NCBI GenBank assembly: GCA_963726405.1
Contig: CAVSCF010000005.1
Coordinates: 744,001 to 808,000 of the forward strand
From: JAOUJD01 sp963726405
GTDB taxonomy: Bacteria > Pseudomonadota > Gammaproteobacteria > Burkholderiales > Burkholderiaceae_F
Reading direction: 5' to 3'
DNA: 64,000 nucleotides
Every line of letters starts with the position of its first letter. Positions within the stretch are counted from its first letter, which is position 1. Below are positions 44,415 through 54,620 of this stretch, one piece after another. The position numbers were made by a program, and so were the translations under genes. Under the pieces are notes generated by a model. The model did no database searches. It saw nothing but the letters and a program-made list of their open reading frames with translations, and was not told the origin of the DNA.

Positions 44415-45911
44415 TCAGTAGTCGACTTTGGGGTCGAGCGGATGGATCGGGCGTCGCACGCGCTGGAAGCGGAACAGGCCGTAGTCGGAACTCGTCACCC
44501 CGCGGCTGTCGCACTCGACGAGGCCGGCCGCGATCGGCACGAAGCTCGGCCGGCAATACATGCGCGACTTCAGGATCAGGTAGTCGAAGCGCGCGGGATC
44601 GATGCCTGCGCTCGTGAATACGCCGAGATCGAGCGGCTCCATCGGGCGCTCCGTCACCACGACGGTGAAGGCGGCCGATTCGAGCACCGCGGTCCGGCCC
44701 ATCGCCCAGGTCTCGCCGGTGTAGATCGGCCCGCTGATCCGGAAGCGGCCGTCGGTGAGGGCGCGCACGCGCGCACGGACCCGCAGCCGCGGCCGCGGAT
44801 CGGTACCGAGCCCGAGAGGACGAACGTTCCCGAGTTCCAGGTCCAGCGTCGCGCCGAGGCCCGCCGACGTGGCGACGGCGACCGCCTCGGGATCGCACAG
44901 CGGGCCGACCCCGATGTTCGACAGCCCCTGCCGGAGGCATTCCTCCAGCACGTCCGTCGTGTCGCAGGTGCCGCCGGACATGACGTTGTCCCCGTGATCG
45001 AGCAGCAGCACCGGACGCCCGCCCGCCTGCGCATGCAGCGAACGCGCTTGCGCAACGCTGTCGGCGAGCGGCACGCTGGTGTAGACGAAACCGTCGCGGT
45101 CGCGCCAGATGGAGTGCGCCAGTTCGTCGGCGGCCCGCTGTGCCGCTTCACGGGTCTGGCCCACCGTCACGACGCTGACCCCCGCGTCCCGGAAGTCGGC
45201 AAGCGAGAAGCCGGCGAACACCGTCGCGGCGAGCAGGCCATCGTGTTCGGCCTGGCGCGCGCGCTCCACCGCGCGGCGCATCGCGCCATCGCCGGTCGCG
45301 CTGCGCAGCGTGTGCGACAACAGCGGCGGCTGTGCCCACGCGACGTGGGGACGCGCGCCGCCATCGAGCCACCCGAAGAGCAGCCGCGCGGCGTGCTCGC
45401 CGGTTTCGTACATGTCGACGTGCGGGTACGTCTTGAAGCCGACCATCACGTCCGCGTGATCGACCATCGCCTGAGTGATGTTTCCGTGCAGGTCGAGCGC
45501 CACGGCGAGCGGCGTGTCGGGCGCGACGGCGCGGATGCGCTTCAGCAGTTCGCCCTCGCCGTCGTCGAAGCGCTCGGTGACCATCGCGCCATGCAGGTCG
45601 AGCAGGATTGCGTCGGCGCCGGCGCGCACGGCGTCGACGATGCCGCCCGCGAGCTGTTCGTAGGCGTCTGCGGCAACCCGTCCGCTCGGATTCGCCGTGG
45701 CGTTCACGGCCACGGCAAGCGCGTCGCCGCGGCGCTCGACGGCGTCGATGAACGCGCCCAGGCCCGTGCGGCTGCCTTTCGCCTGCGCGTAGGCCTCCGC
45801 GCCGAATGTGGGTCCATCCGGCCCGAAGGACGCGAGCGGCGTAGGCACCGGCGAAAAGGTGTTCGTTTCGTGGTTCAGGCGTGCGGCGACGATCTTCATC
45901 GGGCGACTCAT
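44415..45911 (-). CDS. M81-family metallopeptidase (MlrC-like)
   Basis: 498 residues of the M81 family named after microcystinase C. The N-terminus KIVAARLNHETNTFSPVPT and metal-binding-type motifs ILLDLHGAMVTE and VALDLHGNITQAMVDHADV are characteristic, and VLLLDHGDNVMSGGTCDTTD lies later. MlrC cleaves linear microcystin fragments; most members have other or unknown peptide-like substrates. The ATG overlaps the upstream deacylase stop by four bases, so translation is coupled. Confidence 0.88.
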   Translation of the reverse strand: MSRPMKIVAARLNHETNTFSPVPTPLASFGPDGPTFGAEAYAQAKGSRTGLGAFIDAVERRGDALAVAVNATANPSGRVAADAYEQLAGGIVDAVRAGADAILLDLHGAMVTERFDDGEGELLKRIRAVAPDTPLAVALDLHGNITQAMVDHADVMVGFKTYPHVDMYETGEHAARLLFGWLDGGARPHVAWAQPPLLSHTLRSATGDGAMRRAVERARQAEHDGLLAATVFAGFSLADFRDAGVSVVTVGQTREAAQRAADELAHSIWRDRDGFVYTSVPLADSVAQARSLHAQAGGRPVLLLDHGDNVMSGGTCDTTDVLEECLRQGLSNIGVGPLCDPEAVAVATSAGLGATLDLELGNVRPLGLGTDPRPRLRVRARVRALTDGRFRISGPIYTGETWAMGRTAVLESAAFTVVVTERPMEPLDLGVFTSAGIDPARFDYLILKSRMYCRPSFVPIAAGLVECDSRGVTSSDYGLFRFQRVRRPIHPLDPKVDY

Positions 45912-47353
45912 CGTGTGCGGCGGATCACCTGCCCCGTGCGCGCGCCGGTCGGCGCGCCCCGGTGCCACGCGAGCGTGCCGTTCACGTAGACGGATTCGAT
46001 GCCGGTGGCGGGCGTCTTCGGCGCGGCGAAGGTCGCGGCGTCGGCGATGCGCGCGGGATCGAAGACGACGACATCCGCCCGCATGCCGGGCGCGATCGTG
46101 CCTCGACCGGCGAGGCGAAAGCGATCCGCGGGCAGGCCGGTCATCTTGTGCACGGCCTGCTCGAGCGGAAAGAGATGACGCTGGCGCGCGTAGTGGCCGA
46201 GCACGCGGGGAAACGCGCCCCACAGGCGCGGGTGCGGAAATTCATCGTGGGGCAGGCCGTCCGAACCGATCATCGTCTCGGGATAGGCGAGGATGCGTTC
46301 GACGTCGGCCTCGTCCATCGAGAAGTAGATCGCGCCGGCCGGTTGCAGGGCGTCGATCACCGCTTCGATCGACGCGCCCTCCTCCGACGCCAGTTCGTCG
46401 AGATAGCGTCCGGCCGCGGCGGGCCGCGCCTTCGACCACGCAATCAGGACGCGCTGGGCCTGCGCGGCCGCATCCTTGCGCAGCACGGTGGACGACGCGA
46501 TGTACGGATAGCAGTCGAGGCAGACGTCTTGCCGGCGGCGCGCCTCGTCGAGCAGCGCGAGCGTCTGCGTGGAGCGGCCGAAGTTGGCGCGGCCGATCAC
46601 CTTGTGGTGCGACAGCACCTGCCGGACGCCGAGGGCGTTGGCGATCTCCATCGCTTCCGTCATGGACTCCAGCACGCGCTCGCCTTCGTCGCGGATGTGC
46701 GAGGCGATCAGGGCGCTCGTGCCGCGCAGCGGTTCGAACACGCGGCGGATCTCGTCGGGCGTCGCCGCGTTGGCGGGCGCGTAGTACGTTCCGGTGGACA
46801 CGCCGATGGCGCCGGCGTCGAGGCCCTCGGCGACGGCCGCCTGCATCGCGGCGATCTCGCTTTCGCGTGCGGGCCGGTCGAGTGCACCCATCGCGACCAC
46901 GCGCAGCGTCGTGTGACCGACGAGCGGCGGCGCAGTTGATCGGCGGGCGGCTGCGCTTCGAGCGCGTCGAAGTAGTCGCGGAAGTTCGTGAAGCGCTGCG
47001 AGGGCGCGCTGCCCGGATCGGCGGCAACCAGGTTCGAGGGCGGCACCGCTGCGCGATCGCCGAGCGGCGCCAGGCTGATGCCGCAATTGCCGGTGACCAC
47101 CGTCGTGACGCCCTGGCTTAATTTGGGTGTCATCGACGGGTCGGCAAGCAGCAGACCGGTCGTCGTGCGTATGCACGTCGATGAAGCCGGGCGCGACGAC
47201 GAGGCCGTCGACGTCGACGAGTTTCGTTGGCCTCGGTGCCGACGGCTCGCCGACCGCCGCGATGAAGCCGCTCGCGCAGCGTGACGTCGCATGGCGCGGC
47301 GCGGCGCCGGTGCCGTCGACGACGAGTCCGCCCCGTAGAACTACGGTGGTCAC
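45908..47353 (-). pseudogene. N-acyl-D-amino-acid deacylase (amidohydrolase), split by several indels
   Basis: GTG start at 47353 preceded by AAGGG: MTTVVLRGGLVVDGTGAAPR. The frame shows a compensating pair of indels near 47280 and 47265, then GFIDVHTHDD, a shift near 47155 (the shifted frame reads LLLADPSMTPKLSQGVTTVV, TGNCGIS), and two more near 46930-46940 after which the frame resumes (LVGHTTLRVVAMGALDRPA). The metal-binding HTHDD and later SHHKVIG are those of the D-aminoacylase family. When repaired, the protein is complete, ending TGQVIRRTR. It opens the minus-strand operon that faces the ABC-transporter operon. Confidence 0.75.
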
Positions 47354-47651
47354 ATGTTTCCCTTGTGATTCGGCTGCGTGTAGTCTGTCCTTTCGCTGCA
47401 GGCTCGGCAAATCGACGAGGCTCGCATTGCACGCAGACGGCGCATCCGTGCACCTTCATGGGACGCACGGTGCAGACCGGGTTGGAGACACCGGCACGCG
47501 GTCGAGCGCAATGTACGAGTGCGTCGGGTCGCGCATCGCCTGCGCCGGGTGCTCTGGAATGCTTCTTGCGTTTTAGCCGCCCCGTTGCTCCACGCGAACG
47601 GGGCGTTCGGCTGTCGTTTCTTGTTTGTTGTCCAAGAGGAGAGGGAAGTCA
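47354..47651 (+). promoter_or_regulatory. Divergent control region of the peptide/D-amino-acid island
   Basis: About 300 bases between the deacylase (minus) and the binding-protein gene (plus). GCCCCGTT (47579-47586) pairs with AACGGGGC (47597-47604) over ten bases, about 48 bases before the ATG, which could be an operator or leader hairpin. TGCACC and GGTGCA form a second, shorter inverted pair. An IclR regulator is encoded 6-7 kb away and may act here; that is a guess. Confidence 0.45.
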
Positions 47652-49256
47652 ATGAGCATGCGAATGAGCGGTTGGCGGCGATCCGGAGTGGCGATCGCGC
47701 TCGGTCTGGCGATGACGGCGAGCCTCATGGTGAGCGGCCCCGCCGCTGCACAGGGCAAGGTGCTGCGGTTCGTGCCCGAGGCGGACTTGCGGATCCTCGA
47801 TCCCATCACGACCACGGCGTACATCACGCGCAATCACGGCTACATGGTGTACGACGTGCTGTTCGCGACCGACGCCAAGTTCCAGGTCCAGCCGCAGATG
47901 GTCGACAAGTGGGACGCGAGCGCGGACAAGCTGACCTACACGTTCACGCTGCGGGATGGCCTGAAGTTCCACGACGGCCAGCCCGTGAAGTCGGCGGACT
48001 GCATCGCGTCGATCCAGCGCTGGGCCAAGCGTGACGTGTTCGGCCAGAAACTCGACGAGATGACCGAGTCGTGGACGGCGGTCAACGACAAGACGTTCCG
48101 ACTGAAGCTGAAGAAGCCTTTCCCGTACGTGCTGGAAGCGCTTGCCAAGCCGTCGTCGAACGTGCCCTTCATCATGCCGGAGCGCATCGCCAAGACCGAT
48201 GCCAACACCGCGATCACCGATCCCACCGGCTCGGGACCATTCAAGATGGTCAAGGAGCAGTGGGTGCCGGGCAACAAGGTCGTGTACGTCAAGAACACGG
48301 ACTACGTGCCGCGCAAGGAAGCGCCTTCGTGGGGCGCCGGCGGCAAGGTGGTGAAGGTCGACCGCGTCGAGTGGGTCTACATCCCGGATGCGGCCACGGC
48401 CGCTGCCGCGCTGAACAGCGGCGAGGTCGACTGGTGGCAGCAGCTGCCGAACGACCTGATCCCGGTCGTCGCCAAGAACAAGGACGTCAAGGTCGAGAGC
48501 GTCGATCCACTGGGTTCGATCGGCATCCTGCGCTTCAACCACCTGCAGCCGCCGTTCAACAACGTGAAGATGCGGCAGGCCGTGCAGATGGTCGTCAACC
48601 AGCACGACTACGCGATCGCCATCGCGGGCGACGACAAGAACGGCAAGGTCTGCCCGTCGTTCTTCACCTGCGGCACGCCGATGGCGAGCACCGCGGGTTC
48701 CGAGGCGCTGACGGGCAAGCGCGACTTCGACAAGGCGAAGGCGCTGATCAAGGAAGCCGGATACAAGGGCGAGAAGATCGTCCTGATCTACGCGACCGAC
48801 CAGCCGATCGTGAACAACCAGGCACTCGTCACGCAGGACATCCTGAAGAAGCTCGGCCTTAATGTCGAACTGGCAGCGAGCGACTGGGGCACGATGATCA
48901 CGCGCCGCGGCTCCAAGGAGCCGGTCGAGAAGGGTGGCTGGAGCATCTTCCACACGTGGTTCGTCGGCCCGGACATCACGACCCCGGCGCTCAACTCGCC
49001 GCTGCGCGGTGCGGGCGAGAAGTCGTGGTTCGGCTGGCCGACCGATCCCAAGCTGGAAGAGCTGCGTGACCAGTGGTTCGCCGCGCCGGCGGTTGCGGAT
49101 CAGAAGAGGGTCGCCGAAGAGATGCAGAAGCAGGCGTTCCAGTCGGTGCCGTACGTGCCGACCGCGCAATTCATCATCCCGACCGCGTACCGGACCAACC
49201 TGTCGGGCGTGATCATTTCGCCCGTGACATTCCTCTGGAACGTGGAGAAGAAATAG
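47652..49256 (+). CDS. ABC transporter periplasmic binding protein (peptide type)
   Basis: 534 residues, SBP_bac_5 family, capturing peptides or similar ligands in the periplasm. The signal peptide ends PAAAQ at about residue 34. Typical segments are YMVYDVLFATDAKFQVQPQM and FTLRDGLKFHDGQPVKSADC, then GILRFNHLQPPFNNVKMRQA. The ATG at 47652 follows GAGAGGGA; an in-frame start 27 bases upstream only lengthens the signal. Followed by a hairpin that may reduce read-through and so keep the binding protein more abundant than the permease, a common design. Confidence 0.93.
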   Translation: MSMRMSGWRRSGVAIALGLAMTASLMVSGPAAAQGKVLRFVPEADLRILDPITTTAYITRNHGYMVYDVLFATDAKFQVQPQMVDKWDASADKLTYTFTLRDGLKFHDGQPVKSADCIASIQRWAKRDVFGQKLDEMTESWTAVNDKTFRLKLKKPFPYVLEALAKPSSNVPFIMPERIAKTDANTAITDPTGSGPFKMVKEQWVPGNKVVYVKNTDYVPRKEAPSWGAGGKVVKVDRVEWVYIPDAATAAAALNSGEVDWWQQLPNDLIPVVAKNKDVKVESVDPLGSIGILRFNHLQPPFNNVKMRQAVQMVVNQHDYAIAIAGDDKNGKVCPSFFTCGTPMASTAGSEALTGKRDFDKAKALIKEAGYKGEKIVLIYATDQPIVNNQALVTQDILKKLGLNVELAASDWGTMITRRGSKEPVEKGGWSIFHTWFVGPDITTPALNSPLRGAGEKSWFGWPTDPKLEELRDQWFAAPAVADQKRVAEEMQKQAFQSVPYVPTAQFIIPTAYRTNLSGVIISPVTFLWNVEKK

Positions 49257-49267
49257 CGGCAGCCTGA

Positions 49268-49293
49268 CTCGCCCCGGCGCTGTCCGGGGCGAG
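49268..49293 (+). terminator. Perfect 10-bp hairpin between binding protein and permease genes
   Basis: CTCGCCCCGG (49268-49277) pairs perfectly with CCGGGGCGAG (49284-49293) over a 6-base loop. No strong U-run follows. It probably protects the upstream message or partly terminates it, leaving the rest of the operon at lower level. Confidence 0.55.
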
Positions 49294-49367
49294 GATTCAT
49301 TCATCGTGATACGGTCCCGGCTTCGCCCGGGACCCAGCCCTCCCCGCGTGCCGCCTCACGCCGCCTG

Positions 49368-50309
49368 ATGCTCCGTTACACACTCAAACGCCTGCTCGCC
49401 ACCATCCCCGTGATGGCGGTCGTGGCGCTGTTCGTCTTCTCGCTGCTGTATGTCAGCCCCGGCGATCCGGCGGCGGTCATCGCGGGCGACATGGCCACCG
49501 AGCAGGACATCGCCAAGATCCGCGCGCAACTCGGACTCGACCAGCCCTATCTGGTCCGTTTCGCGCACTGGGTGGGCGACCTTGCGCAAGGCGACCTCGG
49601 CACCTCGATCTTCACGCAGCTTCCGGTGTCGACCCTGATCGCGCAGCGCGTGGAGCCGACGCTCGCCCTGACGCTGTGCACCCTCATCGTGGCGGTCGGG
49701 CTGGCCGTGCCGCTTGGCGTGCTCGCCGCCGCGCGCGCCGGCGGCTGGGTCGACCGGTTCGTGATGGCGCTGTCGGTCCTCGGCTTCTCGGTGCCGGTGT
49801 TCGTGATCGCGTACGGCCTGATCTTCACGTTCGCCGTGTGGCTCGAATGGCTGCCGGTGCAGGGCTACCGCAGCCTCAGCGAGGGCTTCGTGCCGTTCAT
49901 CCGGCACATGATCCTGCCGAGTGTGGCGCTGGGCCTGGTCTACATGGCCCTGATCGCGCGCATCACCCGCGCGACGATGCTCGACGTCCTGGCGCAGGAC
50001 TACGTGCGCACCGCCACCGCCAAGGGCCTTGCGCCCGGCACGGTCCTCGTCCGGCACGCGCTGAAGAACGCCGCGGTGCCGATCGTCACCATCATCGGCA
50101 TCGGCGTCGCGCTGCTGATCGGCGGCGTGGTGGTCACCGAGACCGTGTTCGCAATTCCCGGCCTCGGCCGGCTGACCGTCGACGCCATCCTGCGGCGCGA
50201 CTATCCGATCATCCAGGGCGTGACGCTGCTGTTTTCCGCGGTGTACGTCATCGTCAACCTGTTGGTCGACCTCAGCTACTCGCTGTTCGACCCGCGGATC
50301 CGGTACTAG
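49368..50309 (+). CDS. dppB: Peptide-type ABC transporter permease (DppB type)
   Basis: 313 residues with six transmembrane helices. The N-terminus MLRYTLKRLLATIPVMAVVA is typical, and the EAA-type loop that contacts the ATPase appears as YVRTATAKGLAPGTVLVRHA. GGVVVTETVFAIPGLGRLTV and the ending LVDLSYSLFDPRIRY are family hallmarks. Works with DppC as a heterodimer channel. Confidence 0.93.
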   Translation: MLRYTLKRLLATIPVMAVVALFVFSLLYVSPGDPAAVIAGDMATEQDIAKIRAQLGLDQPYLVRFAHWVGDLAQGDLGTSIFTQLPVSTLIAQRVEPTLALTLCTLIVAVGLAVPLGVLAAARAGGWVDRFVMALSVLGFSVPVFVIAYGLIFTFAVWLEWLPVQGYRSLSEGFVPFIRHMILPSVALGLVYMALIARITRATMLDVLAQDYVRTATAKGLAPGTVLVRHALKNAAVPIVTIIGIGVALLIGGVVVTETVFAIPGLGRLTVDAILRRDYPIIQGVTLLFSAVYVIVNLLVDLSYSLFDPRIRY

Positions 50310-50324
50310 CATGGCTCGGCCCCC

Positions 50325-50392
50325 ACGCTCACTTCGTTCGCTGCCCCCCGAGGGGGCGCGTCAGTGGCTTCGGGCGGCCGGGCGCCACTGAC
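50325..50392 (+). repeat. Palindromic intergenic element between dppB and dppC
   Basis: Two stacked hairpins: GCCCCC-CGA-GGGGGC (50343-50357), then GTCAGTGGC (50360-50368) pairing with GCCACTGAC (50384-50392). The second loop contains TTCGGGCGGCCGGGC, closely matching the CTTCGGGCGGCCGTGC of repeat copy A at 18360-18420. It ends exactly at the dppC ATG. Confidence 0.6.
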
Positions 50393-51277
50393 ATGGCCGC
50401 CGTGGTCGACATCGCCGTCGCGCCGAAGTCGGCTTCGCCGACGGTGCAGCGCTTCAAGGATGCCCTGCGCCGCCACCCCACCGCGATCGCCGGAGCGATC
50501 GTGCTGCTGCTGATGGGGCTGGTCGCGATCTTCGCCCCCTATCTCGGCACCGTCGATCCGCAGGCCCTGTCGCCGATCCGCCGCCTGCGGCCGATCAGCG
50601 AGGAGTTCTGGTTCGGCAGCGACATGCTCGGCCGCGACGTCTACAGCCGCGTCATCTACGGCACGCGGGTCTCGCTGACCGTCGGCCTCGCCGTCGCGCT
50701 GCTCGTCGACCACCGTGGGACTCGCAATCGGGCTCGTCACCGGTTACCTGCGCTGGATGGACGCGATCGTGATGCGCGTGATGGACGGCCTGATGTCGAT
50801 CCCGTCCGTGCTGCTCGCCATCGCGCTGATCTCGCTCACGCGCGCCAGCCTCGAGAACGTGATCATGGCCATCGCCATCGCCGAGATTCCGCGGGTCGTG
50901 CGACTGGTGCGCTCGCTGGTGCTGACGCTGCGGGAGCAGCCCTACGTCGAGGCGGCGATCGCCTCCGGCACGCGGCTGCCTGCGATCCTGCTGCGCCACA
51001 TCCTGCCGAACACCATGGCGCCGCTGCTGGTGCAGGCGACCTACATCTGCGCCTCGGCGATGATCACCGAGGCCATCCTGTCGTTCATAGGCGCCGGCAC
51101 GCCGCCGAACATCCCGAGCTGGGGCAACATCATGGCGGAGGCCCGCAGCCTGATCCAGCTGCGGCCGACGATCCTGCTCTTCCCCGGCCTCTTCCTGTCG
51201 CTGACCGTGTTGTCGGTCAACCTCCTCGGCGATGGCTTACGCGACGCCCTCGACCCGCGGCTCGCGCGCCGCCTCTG

Positions 51278-51278
<1 letters not shown>
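50393..51278 (+). pseudogene. dppC: Peptide-type ABC permease (DppC type), one indel
   Basis: The first frame reads MAAVVDIAVAPKSASPTVQR to RVSLTVGLAVALLV and then breaks at about 50706 (VDHRGTRNRA). One base removed there restores LSTTVGLAIGLVTGYLRWMD and the rest: six helices, the EAA-type loop YVEAAIASGTRLPAILLRHI and the DppC ending RDALDPRLARRL. The protein would be about 295 residues. Stop TGA shares its last base with the dppD start, so the operon is tight. Error is likelier than loss, since the neighbours are intact. Confidence 0.85.
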
Positions 51279-52305
<1,027 letters not shown>

Positions 52306-52309
<4 letters not shown>

Positions 52310-52367
52310 GCGCGCACGGCCGCCCCGAAGCGCTCATCCCGGAGCGCGCAAGCGCGGAGGGTCGTCC
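52306..52367 (+). repeat. Dispersed repeat, copy B (62 bp), forming the dppF start
   Basis: Begins ATGAGCGCGCACGGCCGCC and ends GGAGGGTCGTCC. It matches the minus strand of 18360-18420 with one indel and one substitution. The dppD stop codon falls at the same position of the element as the ppiC stop does in copy A. Translated, it adds MSAHGRPEALIPERASAEG to DppF. Confidence 0.85.
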
Positions 52368-53406
52368 GACTAGCGTGCATGGCCGCTCCGACGCGCTGGC
52401 GCCGGGTGGCGAGACGCTGCTCGAGGTGCGCGGACTGACCAAGCACTTCCCCACCAAGGGAGGGTTCTTCGGCGGCATCGGCCCCAAGGTGCATGCGGTC
52501 GACGGCGTGAGCTTCTCGATCGCCAGTGGAGAGACGCTCGGCCTGGTCGGCGAATCCGGTTGCGGCAAGTCGACCACCGGCAAGCTCATCCTGCGGCTGC
52601 AGGAGCCGACCGCCGGCGAGATCATCTGGCGCGGGCGGCCCATCGAGAAGTTGAGCGCCGCCGAGATGCGGCCGGTGCGGCGCGAACTGCAGGCGGTGTT
52701 CCAGGACCCGTATTCCTCGCTCAATCCCCGCATCCGCGCGGCCGACATCGTGGCCGAGCCGTTGCGCAACTTCGAAGACATGTCCGCGGCGACCGGCCGC
52801 GACCGCGTGGCGCAGCTGTTCGAGCGCGTCGGGCTGCGGCCGGACCAGATGGTGAAGTACCCCTTCGAGTTCTCGGGCGGGCAGCGGCAGCGCCTCGGCA
52901 TCGCGCGCGCGCTGTCGGTGCAGCCGAAACTGATCGTCTGCGACGAGCCGGTGTCCGCGCTCGATGTCTCCGTGCAGGCGCAGGTGATCAACCTGCTGAT
53001 GGACCTGCAGAAGGAATTCCACCTGTCGTATCTGTTCGTCGCCCACGACCTGGCCGTGGTCGAGCACATCAGCCACCGCGTGGCGGTGATGTACCTCGGC
53101 AAGATCGTCGAGATCGCCCCGAAGAAAGCGATCTTCACGCGGCCCCAGCATCCGTACACCGAGGCGCTTCTGGAAGCCGTGCCGGTGCCCGACCCGACGC
53201 GCCGCAAACGCCGGCGCGTGCTGACCGGCGACGTGCCGAGCCCCATCAACCCGCCCTCCGGCTGCCGCTTTCACACGCGCTGTCCGTATGTGGAGGCCCG
53301 CTGCAAGGTGGAGGAGCCTCCGCTCAAGGAGGTCGCGCCGGGCCAGTGGGTCGCCTGTCACCTGCGGCAGCCGGTCGTTTTGCATGGACATGGAGGCCCG
53401 GCATGA
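52306..53406 (+). CDS. dppF: Peptide-type ABC transporter ATPase (DppF type)
   Basis: 366 residues from the ATG at 52306, but the conserved protein begins only at about residue 37 (LLEVRGLTKHFPTKGG). Walker A is GESGCGKS, signature SGGQRQRLGIARAL, Walker B LIVCDEPVSALDVS, H-loop VAHDLAVVEHI; the C-terminal domain has NPPSGCRFHTRCPYVEARC. The N-terminal extra residues are encoded by the dispersed repeat copy B, so the true start may be internal. Stop overlaps the next ATG by four bases. Confidence 0.92.
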
Positions 53407-54620
53407 CGGCGGACGCACGCGCGATACGCAACCCGGCGGCCGCCGCGGCCGCCGAGCACTACGGCGCCGCGCGCTCCGCGGTGCTCAGTCACTCGGGCTT
53501 CGGCGCCGCGCTGGCGGAGGTGTCGAGCTGGCCGGGCTATGCACCGACCCCGCTGGTCCCGCTGCCGGCGCTGGCGCGCTCGCTCGGGCTCGGCGCGATC
53601 CATTACAAGGACGAGCGCGGCCGTTTCGGGTTGCGCAGCTTCAAGGCACTGGGCGGGGCGTATGCCGTGGCCAACGTGCTGCGCCGGAAGGTCGCCGAAG
53701 CGACCGGCCGGCGCGACATCACCTCGGCCGACCTGCTGTCCGGTGAATTCGCGGAGCTTCTCGGCACGGCGACGGTCACGTGCGCCACCGACGGCAATCA
53801 TGGACGTTCGGTCGCCTGGGGCGCCCGGCTTTTCGGCTGCCGTTGCGTGATCTTCGTGCACGAGCACGTGAGCCAGGGACGGCGCGACGCGATCGCCCAC
53901 TACGGCGCCGAGGTGCGCGAGGTCCGGGGCAATTACGACGACGCGGTGCGCCACGCGGCCGCGACTGCCGCGGCGAATGGCTGGACCGTCGTCTCGGACA
54001 CGTCCTACCCCGGCTATCGCGACATCCCCATCGACGTCATGCACGGCTACGGCGTGATGGCGGCGGAGATCGCGGAGGCCTTCGGCGACGAACCGCCGAC
54101 GCACGTGTTCGCGCAGGCCGGCGTGGGCGCCCTGGCGGCGGCGATCTGCGCGAGCTTCTGGCTGCGCTGGGAGGCCCGACGGCCGTTCTTCGTCGTGGTC
54201 GAGCCGACGAGCGCGGACTGCGTCTACCAGAGCCTTGCCGCCGGACATCCCGTGGTGGTCGGTGGCTCGCTGGACACGGTGATGGCCGGCCTCGCCTGCG
54301 GGGAGGTCTCCGAACTCGCGTGGGAGATCCTGCATCACGGGGCCAACGCGGCCGTCGCGGTCGACGACGCCTACGCGCTGGAGGCGATGCGCACGCTCGC
54401 GTTTCCGGCCAGCGGCCAGCCGGCCATCGTCGCGGGGGAAACCGGCGGCACGGGACTGGCTGCATTGCTGGCGGCGCGCGACCATCCCGAGATCCGGGAG
54501 ACGCTGCAACTCGACGACCGTTCGAAGGTGCTGCTGCTCGGCAGCGAGGGCGACACCGACGCCCGGATCTACCTCGAAGTGGTCGGCCGCACGGCCGAGG
54601 AGGTGCTCGATGAAGTCTGA
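53403..54620 (+). CDS. dpaL: Diaminopropionate ammonia-lyase
   Basis: 405-residue PLP enzyme that converts 2,3-diaminopropionate to pyruvate and ammonia. The lysine that binds PLP is Lys81 in GRFGLRSFKALGGAYAV; the cofactor loop TDGNHGRSVAWGA and the end LLLGSEGDTDARIY agree with YgeX/DpaL. Length (about 400) is right. ATGA overlap with dppF. It fits an importer of peptides or amino acids with non-protein residues. Other fold-type II lyases are possible, but the FGLRSFK context is specific. Confidence 0.9.
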   Translation: MTADARAIRNPAAAAAAEHYGAARSAVLSHSGFGAALAEVSSWPGYAPTPLVPLPALARSLGLGAIHYKDERGRFGLRSFKALGGAYAVANVLRRKVAEATGRRDITSADLLSGEFAELLGTATVTCATDGNHGRSVAWGARLFGCRCVIFVHEHVSQGRRDAIAHYGAEVREVRGNYDDAVRHAAATAAANGWTVVSDTSYPGYRDIPIDVMHGYGVMAAEIAEAFGDEPPTHVFAQAGVGALAAAICASFWLRWEARRPFFVVVEPTSADCVYQSLAAGHPVVVGGSLDTVMAGLACGEVSELAWEILHHGANAAVAVDDAYALEAMRTLAFPASGQPAIVAGETGGTGLAALLAARDHPEIRETLQLDDRSKVLLLGSEGDTDARIYLEVVGRTAEEVLDEV

